Shown here in pieces: positions 43,062 through 50,668 of a stretch of DNA of 64,000 nt. A program made the position numbers and the translations under genes. The stretch is from Nodosilinea sp. LEGE 06152 (lineage in GTDB: Bacteria; Cyanobacteriota; Cyanobacteriia; Phormidesmidales; Phormidesmidaceae). The stretch covers positions 85,124 to 149,123 of the forward strand of contig NZ_JADEWR010000015.1 in the NCBI RefSeq assembly GCF_015207525.1, in the 5' to 3' direction. Each line of letters starts with the position of its first letter. Within the stretch, counting starts at the first letter, position 1. The notes under the pieces are model-generated. The model saw nothing but the letters and a program-made list of their open reading frames with translations. It was not told the DNA's origin and made no database searches.

Positions 43062-43119
43062 TCGCGAGGTGTTGCTAGAGATCCTTCACCAGATTCCAGA
43101 AGCCCTTGATCATCTCTAA
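43054..43119 (+). pseudogene. Truncated HEPN (HepT-like) toxin remnant
   Basis: An ATG overlapping the end of the nucleotidyltransferase opens a 21-codon frame, YDREVLLEILHQIPEALDHL, then TAA. It matches the first helix of HEPN/DUF86 toxins, including the usual overlap with the MNT gene. The rest of the gene is gone, consistent with a decayed toxin-antitoxin module. Confidence 0.65.
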
Positions 43120-43182
43120 TGGATCTTGGTTTTCTCTAGGACGATATTTCCTGAGAGAGGTTAAAAGGTTATATTCCATGAA

Positions 43183-43836
43183 TTAAAGCTCGTTAATTTT
43201 GGTTCTGAGCCAAGTGCGGAAGTTGATTTCTGCTTCAACTTCATCGGCTTGGCAGGTGATTAAAAACTGGTAGAGGTCGTCTTTGAAAATCATGGGAAAG
43301 GTGGGGGATCGATCGCATTCCCCATACTCCCCATCCTGCAATTCATAGATGTGCCAAACCCTGCCGTTAAACCGCCAGAACTCCGGTACCCCCATCGCCG
43401 CATAGAGGGCATTCTTGTCAATGTCGGTATGGTTGATGTCAACCTCCACCACCAGATCAGGGGGCGGATCAACCGCTAAATCGATCGCACGGCCCGCTAC
43501 CAGAGGCTGGTTCTGAATGTAGTAGCCATTGTCAGGTTCAGCCCCTCGATCTAAATCTTCCCGATCGAGCGTGGTAGACCCCAGCGTTTTGACCCGCATC
43601 CCCAGTTCGACAACCAAAATGATGATGAACCGCTCGATCAGGCGGGCATAGAACTCGTGGGCTTCGGAGGGCATGGTGATTTCGAGGGTGCCGCGATCGT
43701 AGGTGAGGCGGGCTCGGCTGCGCTCGTTGAGCAGCGATCGCATCTGGCAATAGGCCACCCAGTCCATTCCACGCAGAGCTACGCGGTTTTCACCAGGGGC
43801 AGCGAGCAGCGTATCTGTCGCAGAATGCTTCACCAT
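43183..43836 (-). CDS. Uma2 family endonuclease-like protein (DUF820) 2
   Basis: This 217-residue protein has the DUF820 pattern LTYDRGTLEITMPSEAHEFYARLIERFIIILVVELG, AEPDNGYYIQNQPLVAG, DPPPDLVVEVDINHTDIDKNALYAAMGVPEFWRFNGRVWHIYEL. The PD and E of the nuclease core are present. The ATG at 43836 is chosen because the upstream TTG adds an unlikely tail. It is divergent from a third copy at 43911. The three neighbouring copies are diverged from each other. Confidence 0.85.
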   Translation of the reverse strand: MVKHSATDTLLAAPGENRVALRGMDWVAYCQMRSLLNERSRARLTYDRGTLEITMPSEAHEFYARLIERFIIILVVELGMRVKTLGSTTLDREDLDRGAEPDNGYYIQNQPLVAGRAIDLAVDPPPDLVVEVDINHTDIDKNALYAAMGVPEFWRFNGRVWHIYELQDGEYGECDRSPTFPMIFKDDLYQFLITCQADEVEAEINFRTWLRTKINEL

Positions 43837-43910
43837 AGGCCTTTTACCATTGTCCCTCAATTCTATGCTGCGATAATGGAATTGCTCGTTCTGTTGGAGG
43901 CCAAAACACC

Positions 43911-44495
43911 GTGACCGTTGCCACCACTCCCATGAGCCTTGACGACTTTTTTGCCTACGACGATGGCACCGATACCCGCTACGAGTTAGAAAATGGGGAA
44001 CTTGTTGTTATGCCGCCAGAGAGCGATCGGAATCAGCGAATTGCGTCGATTCTTTTTGCTTACTTTTTGCAAGCTGGCATTGGGCCAGAGTGCTTACGGA
44101 TGAAAACTGAGGTAACGGTGTTGGGGGCACGGGCAACGGTGCGGCTACCCGACCTGATGGTGCTGTCAGACGAACTGGCGATCGCTTTAGAAAACGCGCC
44201 CCGCTCCACCGTCACCATCGATATGCCGCCACCCCGTGTGGTGGTGGAGGTAGTATCACCCGGAAAGAAAAACATTGACCGCGACTACCGTTACAAGCGA
44301 TCGCAGTACGAAGCCCGTGGCATCGCTGAATATTGGATTGTAGACCCCATCCTTCAGAAGGTGACGGTGCTGACGCTGGTAGAAGGTCTCTATGAGACCG
44401 CCATCTTTGAGGGAGAGGCAGATATCACCTCGACCCTCCTGACCGAGTTGGCTCCAGCAAAAAGGCTAACCGCAGCTCAATTGCTGAATCCTTGA
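43911..44495 (+). CDS. Uma2 family endonuclease-like protein (DUF820) 3
   Basis: This 194-residue protein belongs to the shorter DUF820 subtype. It begins MSLDDFFAYDDGTDTRYELENGELVVMPPESDRNQRIAS, then RLPDLMVLSDE, RVVVEVVSPGKKNIDRDYRYKRSQYEARGIAEYWIVDP. The PD, E and K of a PD-(D/E)XK core are clearly placed (PD, EVVS, RYKRSQY). The GTG at 43911 is the start; the internal ATG (MSLDDFF) is also possible. It is convergent with the MscS gene at 44532. Confidence 0.87.
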   Translation: MTVATTPMSLDDFFAYDDGTDTRYELENGELVVMPPESDRNQRIASILFAYFLQAGIGPECLRMKTEVTVLGARATVRLPDLMVLSDELAIALENAPRSTVTIDMPPPRVVVEVVSPGKKNIDRDYRYKRSQYEARGIAEYWIVDPILQKVTVLTLVEGLYETAIFEGEADITSTLLTELAPAKRLTAAQLLNP

Positions 44496-44531
44496 TTAAA
44501 ATCCAGCGCCAGCCCCTCTTAGGAAGGTACC

Positions 44532-45935
44532 TTAAAACTCTTGCGAGTCTCCCCCCTCGGTGACGATCGCGCTGATGGTATCGATCGCCCCTTGGCGAAA
44601 GCTCAGCGTGTAGATTTCCGTAGGCATTTCGATACCCGCCTTTTGCAGCCCCTCTTTAATCGCTTGAGAGGCTTCTGAAGTCACCTGCAAAAACGACTGA
44701 CGGCGAGAATTGACCCAAAACCGCACCTCCAGTTTTACAGTGCTGGGTGCCAATTCTTGCACCAAAATCAGCGGCGGCGGCTCTGGCTCGACGCCTTTAA
44801 TCTGCGCAACCGCCTCAGTAATCACCTGGCGGGCGGTGTTGATGTCGGCATCGTAGTCGATACCAACCACGACATCGCTGCGGCGCACAGGAGAGTCGGT
44901 ATTGTTGACCACGCTCTTTTGAAACACCTGCTGATTGGGAATGTACACCAGCCGCCCATCGTAGGTACGCATGGTGGTGGCTCGCAGCTGAATTTGCACC
45001 ACGGTGCCCTCGTAGCTGCCAATCACCACCTGGTCGCTAATGCGAAACGGGCGGGCCGCCAGCAAAATAACCCCAGAAATGTAGTTGCTAAGCACGTCGC
45101 GCAAGCTAAAGCCAATCGCCACGCTGGTCAGCCCCAGGGTGCCAAGCAGGGTAGCAAAGTTTAGCCCCAGCACCCCCAGGGCCACCACGCTGCCCAGCAC
45201 CCAAACGCCGCCGTAGCAGAGGCGACCAATCAAAATTTCGGTACTGCGATCGCCCTCGGTTTGCTCGGCCCACAGCAGCCCCACCCGCCGCACCCCCTTG
45301 GCGACGATCCAGGTCAGGCCGACCAGCAAGATCGCCCCCACCAGCGACGGCAGCAGCACAATTGTGTCATCCAGCAGCTGCCGCGCTGTGCCCTCTAGCC
45401 GTTGCAAGACGTCGATCGCCAGGTTGGGCTGGGCCAGCACCTCGTTGAGGCGATCGCCCCACTGCTGCGCCAGGGCTTCCACGGTGAGGCCGAAATCGGC
45501 GGCATCCTGCTGAGTGACCGTCATTAGCACCCGGTTGTTCACCGTCAGCAGGGCAATCTGGCGATCGTCGTCGACCTGTACGGCGACGGGTTCGAGTTCC
45601 TGAGCCTGACTCAGCAGCCCAGCAATGCGGCGGTTGATGATGGCGGCGCGATCGCGGGCGCTGATCCCCGTCAAACTGCCTACCTGAAACACCGACTGGC
45701 CCCGCACCAGCACATCGGCAAAGAACACCTCATCTGCGCTCGGTTCAGGTAAGGCTTCTGTAGGGGCAGGCAAAGCCGGTGCCGGGGAAGACTCTTCGGG
45801 GCTGGCCTCGTCCTGGGCTTGGAGCCCGGCACCAGGAGCGATCAGGATGAGAACCAGAACTACCCCTGTCCATGACCACCAAGTTCGTTGAAAAATGCTG
45901 CCCTTCCCCTGGTTCAACCGGCCTCTCCATGACAT
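44532..45935 (-). CDS. MscS-family mechanosensitive channel
   Basis: This 467-residue membrane protein has a signal/anchor segment (about 19-40) and an extracytoplasmic region with a long coiled stretch. Membrane helices follow near 195-215 and 240-280, and then the MscS pore-domain signature GLNFATLLGTLGLTSVAIGFSLRDVLSNYISGVILLAARPFRISDQVVIGSYEGTVVQIQLRATTMRTYDGRLVYIPNQ. It relieves turgor at hypoosmotic shock. The C-terminal beta domain ends normally. The start is the ATG at 45935. Confidence 0.93.
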   Translation of the reverse strand: MSWRGRLNQGKGSIFQRTWWSWTGVVLVLILIAPGAGLQAQDEASPEESSPAPALPAPTEALPEPSADEVFFADVLVRGQSVFQVGSLTGISARDRAAIINRRIAGLLSQAQELEPVAVQVDDDRQIALLTVNNRVLMTVTQQDAADFGLTVEALAQQWGDRLNEVLAQPNLAIDVLQRLEGTARQLLDDTIVLLPSLVGAILLVGLTWIVAKGVRRVGLLWAEQTEGDRSTEILIGRLCYGGVWVLGSVVALGVLGLNFATLLGTLGLTSVAIGFSLRDVLSNYISGVILLAARPFRISDQVVIGSYEGTVVQIQLRATTMRTYDGRLVYIPNQQVFQKSVVNNTDSPVRRSDVVVGIDYDADINTARQVITEAVAQIKGVEPEPPPLILVQELAPSTVKLEVRFWVNSRRQSFLQVTSEASQAIKEGLQKAGIEMPTEIYTLSFRQGAIDTISAIVTEGGDSQEF

Positions 45936-46661
45936 CCTAATAACCCATAATCGACCGTACTGCTGTGCTTACCAGCAGCCCCATTCGCCCCTGGTGCCAG
46001 TTCCTGCAGTGGCTATCCCTGGCTTTGACTCCGCTCAGCCAGCGCTCCCTGAGCGGAGTTGTTGGCGAAGCCGCCCTAGCGAGGCGAGGGGACCGTAGTG
46101 GCGTTAGCAACAAGAATTGGTGTAAGTGCTTACCTCATCACTGCACAGGCTATGTACCCGCTGGAACCACCCATAGGCTGAGAATTGGAAACGTCATGAG
46201 CGGCGGGCACTATAGCAGGCTGCTTTGAAGGGCTTTCGTACTGGGCTTTGGCTTGGAATTTCGGGTCTACACCAGCAGCAGACAAATTTTATTTTGTAGA
46301 GATATTACAGGTTGCAAAACACTTTTATCGTTTATACCCAAGCGCGGTTTGATTGATTTAAGCTGACAGCATACAAACTCGTAGTGAGTATGACTTAATG
46401 CAGACTCGAGTTCCTAATGCTTAGGTAAACTCCCCAAATTTACACAGGAAACTCGCACAGGTTTGGCCACAGGTGCAAGACTATGGCCAAACCGGCCACG
46501 AGTTATCGTTCTAAGGTAACGGTTGTTGAACCGTGGTGACCTGCAACCATTTCTTTGGCAGGTATGAGGGCAGGTCACTGTTTTTGAGTAGTATTTCTAC
46601 TCACCGATCTCGCAGTTAAGCAGGTTTAGCTGGCAGTGAATGCGAGTAAGGAGATGGGCCA
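45936..46661. other. 726-base region without a gene
   Basis: No protein or RNA gene is recognised. ACTCCGCTCAG (46028-46038) and CTGAGCGGAGT (46049-46059) form an 11-base stem with a ten-base loop, followed by a GGCGAAGCCGCCCTAGCGAGGCG stretch that looks like a dispersed repeat. Nearer the peroxiredoxin the DNA is AT-rich, with an inverted pair GGTGACCTGC and GCAGGT...GGTCAC at about 46536-46582. The peroxiredoxin-katG promoter must lie here. Confidence 0.5.
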
Positions 46662-47222
46662 ATGTTGTTCAATCATGAAGGCCATAATGTCCCTCAAATA
46701 ACGTTTCGAATGTTTACAGATGTAGGTGAATACGACCTCACAACGGCGGATCTGTTTGATTGCAAAACCGTGGTGGCGTTTTCGGTGCTGGGAGCTTTTG
46801 TCTGCCCGTATTCTCCGATTCAGCTGTTAGGCTACAACGAGTATGCCCAAGCATTTCGAGACAACGGCGTTGATGATATCCTTTGCATTTCGGTGAATGA
46901 TCCATTTTCTCTGGCGGCTTGGGCTCAAGAGGAAGGAGCCGACCAGGTGCGCTTTATTCCCGATGTGAATGGTGACTTTACCCGCGGGCTGGGGATGATG
47001 GTGAACCTTTCTAATTTAGGCATGGGATACCGCTCCTGGCGCTATTCCATGCTGGTAAAAGACGGGGTAATTAAAAAAATGTTTGTAGAACGAGAGGGTT
47101 TTGAGGCAATGCCAGTAGTTTCTAATGCCGAAACTATGTTGCATTACATCAATCCAGAGGCTGAAAAGCCCGAGCAGATGGCTGTGTTGATGCAAATGTG
47201 GCGAACAATGCTTTCGGTCTAG
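46662..47222 (+). CDS. Prx5-like peroxiredoxin with displaced active-site cysteine
   Basis: This 186-residue protein resembles the cyanobacterial type-II peroxiredoxins in nearly every block (LLGYNEYAQAFRDNGVDDILCISVND, AAWAQEEGADQVRFIPDVNGDFTRGLGMMV, GYRSWRYSMLVKDGVIKKMFVE, NAETMLHYINPEAEKPEQ). The Arg of WRYSML is kept. The active-site loop, normally PGAFTPTCS, reads LGAFVCPYS: the catalytic Thr is Val47, the canonical Cys is Tyr50, and a Cys appears at 48. AAGGAG precedes the ATG by nine bases. It is 54 bases upstream of katG, so the two form an operon for hydrogen-peroxide response. Confidence 0.82.
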   Translation: MLFNHEGHNVPQITFRMFTDVGEYDLTTADLFDCKTVVAFSVLGAFVCPYSPIQLLGYNEYAQAFRDNGVDDILCISVNDPFSLAAWAQEEGADQVRFIPDVNGDFTRGLGMMVNLSNLGMGYRSWRYSMLVKDGVIKKMFVEREGFEAMPVVSNAETMLHYINPEAEKPEQMAVLMQMWRTMLSV

Positions 47223-47276
47223 AAAAAAGTGACGTAGAAGAAACAAACAAACCTAAACCACAGCAGGAAAGAAATT

Positions 47277-49634
47277 ATGACGAGTAGCCAAATGAGATGC
47301 CCGTTCCCGATGAGTGGAAAGCTGATGGAAATCTGGCGGGCTGTATCATCTGTTCTGGCATCCAGCAGCACGGAGAATGTTGAAGCCGGTGCGCCATCTG
47401 CGGCACCTAACGCAGCCAGTAGCACCAGTAAATGTCCTGTTCTGGCTGGACCTCAGTCTCGGCTTGGCACCGCAAACCGAGACTGGTGGCCAAATTCTTT
47501 GAACTTGAACATGCTTCATCAGCACTCAGCCAAGGCCAACCCTATGGATGAGGATTTCAACTACGCTGAGGCGTTCAAGAGCCTTGACCTGGCGGCCCTG
47601 CGGGCTGACATCTACGAGCTGATGACCACGTCACAGGACTGGTGGCCCGCCGACTACGGCCACTACGGCCCGCTCTTCATTCGCATGGCCTGGCACAGCG
47701 CTGGCACCTACCGGATTGGTGACGGTCGCGGCGGCGCTGGTTCGGGAAGTCAGCGGTTTGAGCCGCTCAATAGCTGGCCCGACAACGCCAACCTCGACAA
47801 GGCCCGCATGCTGCTGTGGCCGATTAAGCAAAAATACGGCAACAAAATTTCCTGGGCCGACCTGATGGTCTTTGCGGGCAACTGCGCCCTGGAGTCGATG
47901 GGCTTCAAGACATTGGGCTTTGCCGGTGGGCGCGTGGATGTTTGGGAGCCCGAGGTCGATATCTACTGGGGTAATGAAAAAGAATGGCTCGGCAATGAGC
48001 GCTACGAGGGCGATCGCGTGCTGCTAAACCCCCTCGCCGCCGTGCAGATGGGCTTGATCTACGTCAACCCAGAAGGGCCAGACGGCGAGCCTGACCCCCT
48101 CGGTTCGGGGCGCGACATTCGCGAGACTTTTAAGCGAATGGCGATGAACGATGAGGAAACCGTCGCTCTCACCGCTGGGGGGCACACCTTTGGCAAGTGC
48201 CACGGGGCTGGCCCCACTACCCACGTCGGTCCTGAACCTGGGGGGGCCACCATCGTCGACCAGGGCCTGGGCTGGAAGAGCACCTTCAACACGGGGGTTG
48301 GCGTCGACGCGACCACCAGCGGCATTGAGGGGGCCTGGACGCCCACGCCGACGCAGTGGGACAACAGCTACCTCGAAACCCTATTTAAGTATGACTGGGA
48401 GCTGACCAAGAGCCCCGCTGGCGCGTGGCAGTGGAAGCCCAAGGGTGACGCGGGCGCGGGTACGGTGCCCGACGCTCACGATCCGTCGAGACGGCACGCC
48501 CCAATGATGACCACGGCGGATATGTCGATGAAGATGGACCCCGTTTACAACCAGATTTCCCAGCGCTACCGCGATAACCCCGACGAGTTTGCCGAGCAGT
48601 TTGCCAAGGCCTGGTTTAAGCTGACCCACCGCGACATGGGGCCGCGCGCCCGCTACCTCGGCCCCGAAGTTCCTCAAGAAGAGTTCCTCTGGCAAGACCC
48701 CGTCCCTGCCGTTGACCATGACCTGATTGACGAGCAGGATGTCGCCGCGCTCAAAGCTAAAATCCTTGAGTCAGGGTTGACTGTCTCCCAACTGGTTACA
48801 ACCGCCTGGGCGTCGGCCTCCACCTTCCGCTGCTCCGACATGCGCGGCGGGGCGAACGGGGCACGCATTCGCCTTGCGCCGCAGAAAGATTGGGAGGTCA
48901 ACCAGCCCGAGCAACTGGCCTCGGTGCTGCAAACCCTGGAGCGCATTCAGCAGGAGTTTAACAATTCACAGTCGGGCGGCAAGCGGGTTTCGATCGCAGA
49001 CCTGATCGTGCTGGGCGGCTGCGCGGGCATCGAGCAAGCGGCGAAGAACGCAGGCCACGACGTGACGGTGCCCTTCACGCCGGGCCGCACCGACGCAACC
49101 CAGGAGAAAACCGATGTGGAATCCTTTGAACCCCTGGAGCCAACCGCAGACGGGTTCCGCAACTACACCAGCGGCAGACACACCGAATCCCTTGAAGAGC
49201 TGCTGATCGATCGGGCGCAGTTGCTGGGGCTGTCGGCCCCGCAGATGACGGCTCTTGTCGGTGGCTTGCGCGTGCTAGGGGCAAACTTCGGTGGGTACAA
49301 GCACGGCGTCTTTACCGATCGCCCCGAAACCCTGACCAACGACTTCTTCGTCAACCTGCTCGATCTGGGCACGACCTGGAAGGCGACCTCTGAGGATGAG
49401 TATGAGTTCGAGGGCAGCGATCGCAAAACCGGCGCACAAAAGTGGACCGCGACCCGCGTTGACCTGATCTTTGGCTCCAACTCTCAGCTCCGCGCCCTGG
49501 CAGAAGTCTACGGCGCTTCGGACTCGCAGCCGAAGTTTGTGCATGACTTTGTGGCCGCCTGGGACAAGGTGATGAACCTCGATCGCTACGACCTGCGCTC
49601 AGTGCAGGCGAAGAGCGCCGCCAGGAGTTTCTAG
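47277..49634 (+). CDS. katG: Catalase-peroxidase KatG
   Basis: This 785-residue bifunctional haem enzyme decomposes hydrogen peroxide in the cytoplasm. The distal site FIRMAWHSAGTYR (Trp139, His140), the loop tyrosine LIYVNPEGP, the adduct methionine RMAMNDEE and the proximal histidine TAGGHTFGKCHG are present, giving the Met-Tyr-Trp adduct of KatG. The second, non-haem domain follows. The first 60 residues (MTSSQMRCPFPMSGKL ... STSKCPVLAG) are an extension before the conserved TANRDWWPN. The start at 47277 is supported by AGGAA seven bases upstream. Confidence 0.97.
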   Translation: MTSSQMRCPFPMSGKLMEIWRAVSSVLASSSTENVEAGAPSAAPNAASSTSKCPVLAGPQSRLGTANRDWWPNSLNLNMLHQHSAKANPMDEDFNYAEAFKSLDLAALRADIYELMTTSQDWWPADYGHYGPLFIRMAWHSAGTYRIGDGRGGAGSGSQRFEPLNSWPDNANLDKARMLLWPIKQKYGNKISWADLMVFAGNCALESMGFKTLGFAGGRVDVWEPEVDIYWGNEKEWLGNERYEGDRVLLNPLAAVQMGLIYVNPEGPDGEPDPLGSGRDIRETFKRMAMNDEETVALTAGGHTFGKCHGAGPTTHVGPEPGGATIVDQGLGWKSTFNTGVGVDATTSGIEGAWTPTPTQWDNSYLETLFKYDWELTKSPAGAWQWKPKGDAGAGTVPDAHDPSRRHAPMMTTADMSMKMDPVYNQISQRYRDNPDEFAEQFAKAWFKLTHRDMGPRARYLGPEVPQEEFLWQDPVPAVDHDLIDEQDVAALKAKILESGLTVSQLVTTAWASASTFRCSDMRGGANGARIRLAPQKDWEVNQPEQLASVLQTLERIQQEFNNSQSGGKRVSIADLIVLGGCAGIEQAAKNAGHDVTVPFTPGRTDATQEKTDVESFEPLEPTADGFRNYTSGRHTESLEELLIDRAQLLGLSAPQMTALVGGLRVLGANFGGYKHGVFTDRPETLTNDFFVNLLDLGTTWKATSEDEYEFEGSDRKTGAQKWTATRVDLIFGSNSQLRALAEVYGASDSQPKFVHDFVAAWDKVMNLDRYDLRSVQAKSAARSF

Positions 49635-49694
49635 GTGAAACGTCAGCTCACTACCTACGGCAATCTTGGGCGTAGGTAGAAGCCATATAAAACT

Positions 49695-49732
49695 GAGAGC
49701 GGCGTTTCAACTTGTCTTGGTACGCCGCTCTC
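49695..49732 (+). terminator. Hairpin after katG
   Basis: GAGAGCGGCGT (49695-49705) and ACGCCGCTCTC (49722-49732) form an 11-base perfect stem with a 16-base loop, 60 bases after the katG stop. GGGTTTCG follows rather than a long T-run, so termination is probable but not textbook. Confidence 0.7.
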
Positions 49733-49908
49733 GGGTTTCGATCTAAACCAAAGCAGTTTGCAACCAATCGTAGGGTGCACTCGCGCAGCAATGCACCACT
49801 CTGTATGCAGTGCATCTCATTTTGGGGTTTCTGCCCCCTAAAGCGAGCGGCAGAGCCGCAAAGCTAGGGTGCCCAGGCGGAGCTAGGGCACCGAGGCGGG
49901 GTCTTTCA

Positions 49909-50448
49909 TTACTGAATAACCGCGCAGGCAATGCGACCGCCCGAGCCGCCGATGGGCTGCGAGTAGTGGTCATCTTTGTCGGTGTGGATGATGAGCGCCG
50001 TGCCGTCGTCGTCGAGCAGCTTGGCTGGCCCAGCATCTAGCTCTACCAGATCGCTGTACAGCTCGACTTCCACGGTGCCATCGGCGGCGACTATCAGATT
50101 GGGCAGGTTGCCTTCGTGGGGGCCATCGGGGTTGCGAAACCCGTGGGGCGTATCAAACGGGTTCACATGCCCGCCCGCCGATTTGAATGCCGCCAGATCT
50201 GAACAGTCTCCCACAGCGTGAAAGTGCATGCCGTGGTAGCCGGGGGGCAAGTCTTTGGCTTTGATGTCGATCAGCACGCCTTTGTGTCCCTGCTCGACTT
50301 GCACCGTGCCAATAGTTTTGCCGTTATTGTCGATCAGGTCGGCTTGGGTAATGAGAGCATCAGCGTAGGCAGGGCTAGCTAGAAGCACCAGACCACTCAG
50401 GCAAAGCGCCCCACAAAAAAGCTTGAATCGGTTGAGGAAAGCCAGCAT
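49909..50448 (-). CDS. sodC: Cu/Zn superoxide dismutase, exported
   Basis: This 179-residue periplasmic enzyme has a signal peptide (FKLFCGALCLSGLVLLASPAYA) and all Cu/Zn ligand motifs: GMHFHAVGDC (two copper His), GGHVNP (bridging His), GPHEGNLPN with its zinc His, and IIHTDKDDH (copper His). Its C-terminal part is GSGGRIACAVI, with the disulfide Cys pair (GDC and IACAV). It dismutates superoxide generated at the cell surface. The ATG at 50448 gives the signal peptide; the frame is open further upstream but adds a non-signal tail. It is convergent with katG. Confidence 0.95.
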   Translation of the reverse strand: MLAFLNRFKLFCGALCLSGLVLLASPAYADALITQADLIDNNGKTIGTVQVEQGHKGVLIDIKAKDLPPGYHGMHFHAVGDCSDLAAFKSAGGHVNPFDTPHGFRNPDGPHEGNLPNLIVAADGTVEVELYSDLVELDAGPAKLLDDDGTALIIHTDKDDHYSQPIGGSGGRIACAVIQ

Positions 50449-50668
50449 AAAACTATCCGTAGCGTCTGCGATTTGATCATAGTTGAGTGCCAGCTCGGCT
50501 CTCTCCTCACTGTGGTCAAGTTCTTGCGATCGCCAAGCAAAGTCGGGCCGTAGCAGCACTCACACCCCCAGGCTCTCATGGTACAAAGTAAGCACTTGCT
50601 ATGCTGACTAGCGAGGCCCGAGCTAAAACAGCTCTGCCTGAGGCAGTTCGCCTTACTGTCGGGATGGA

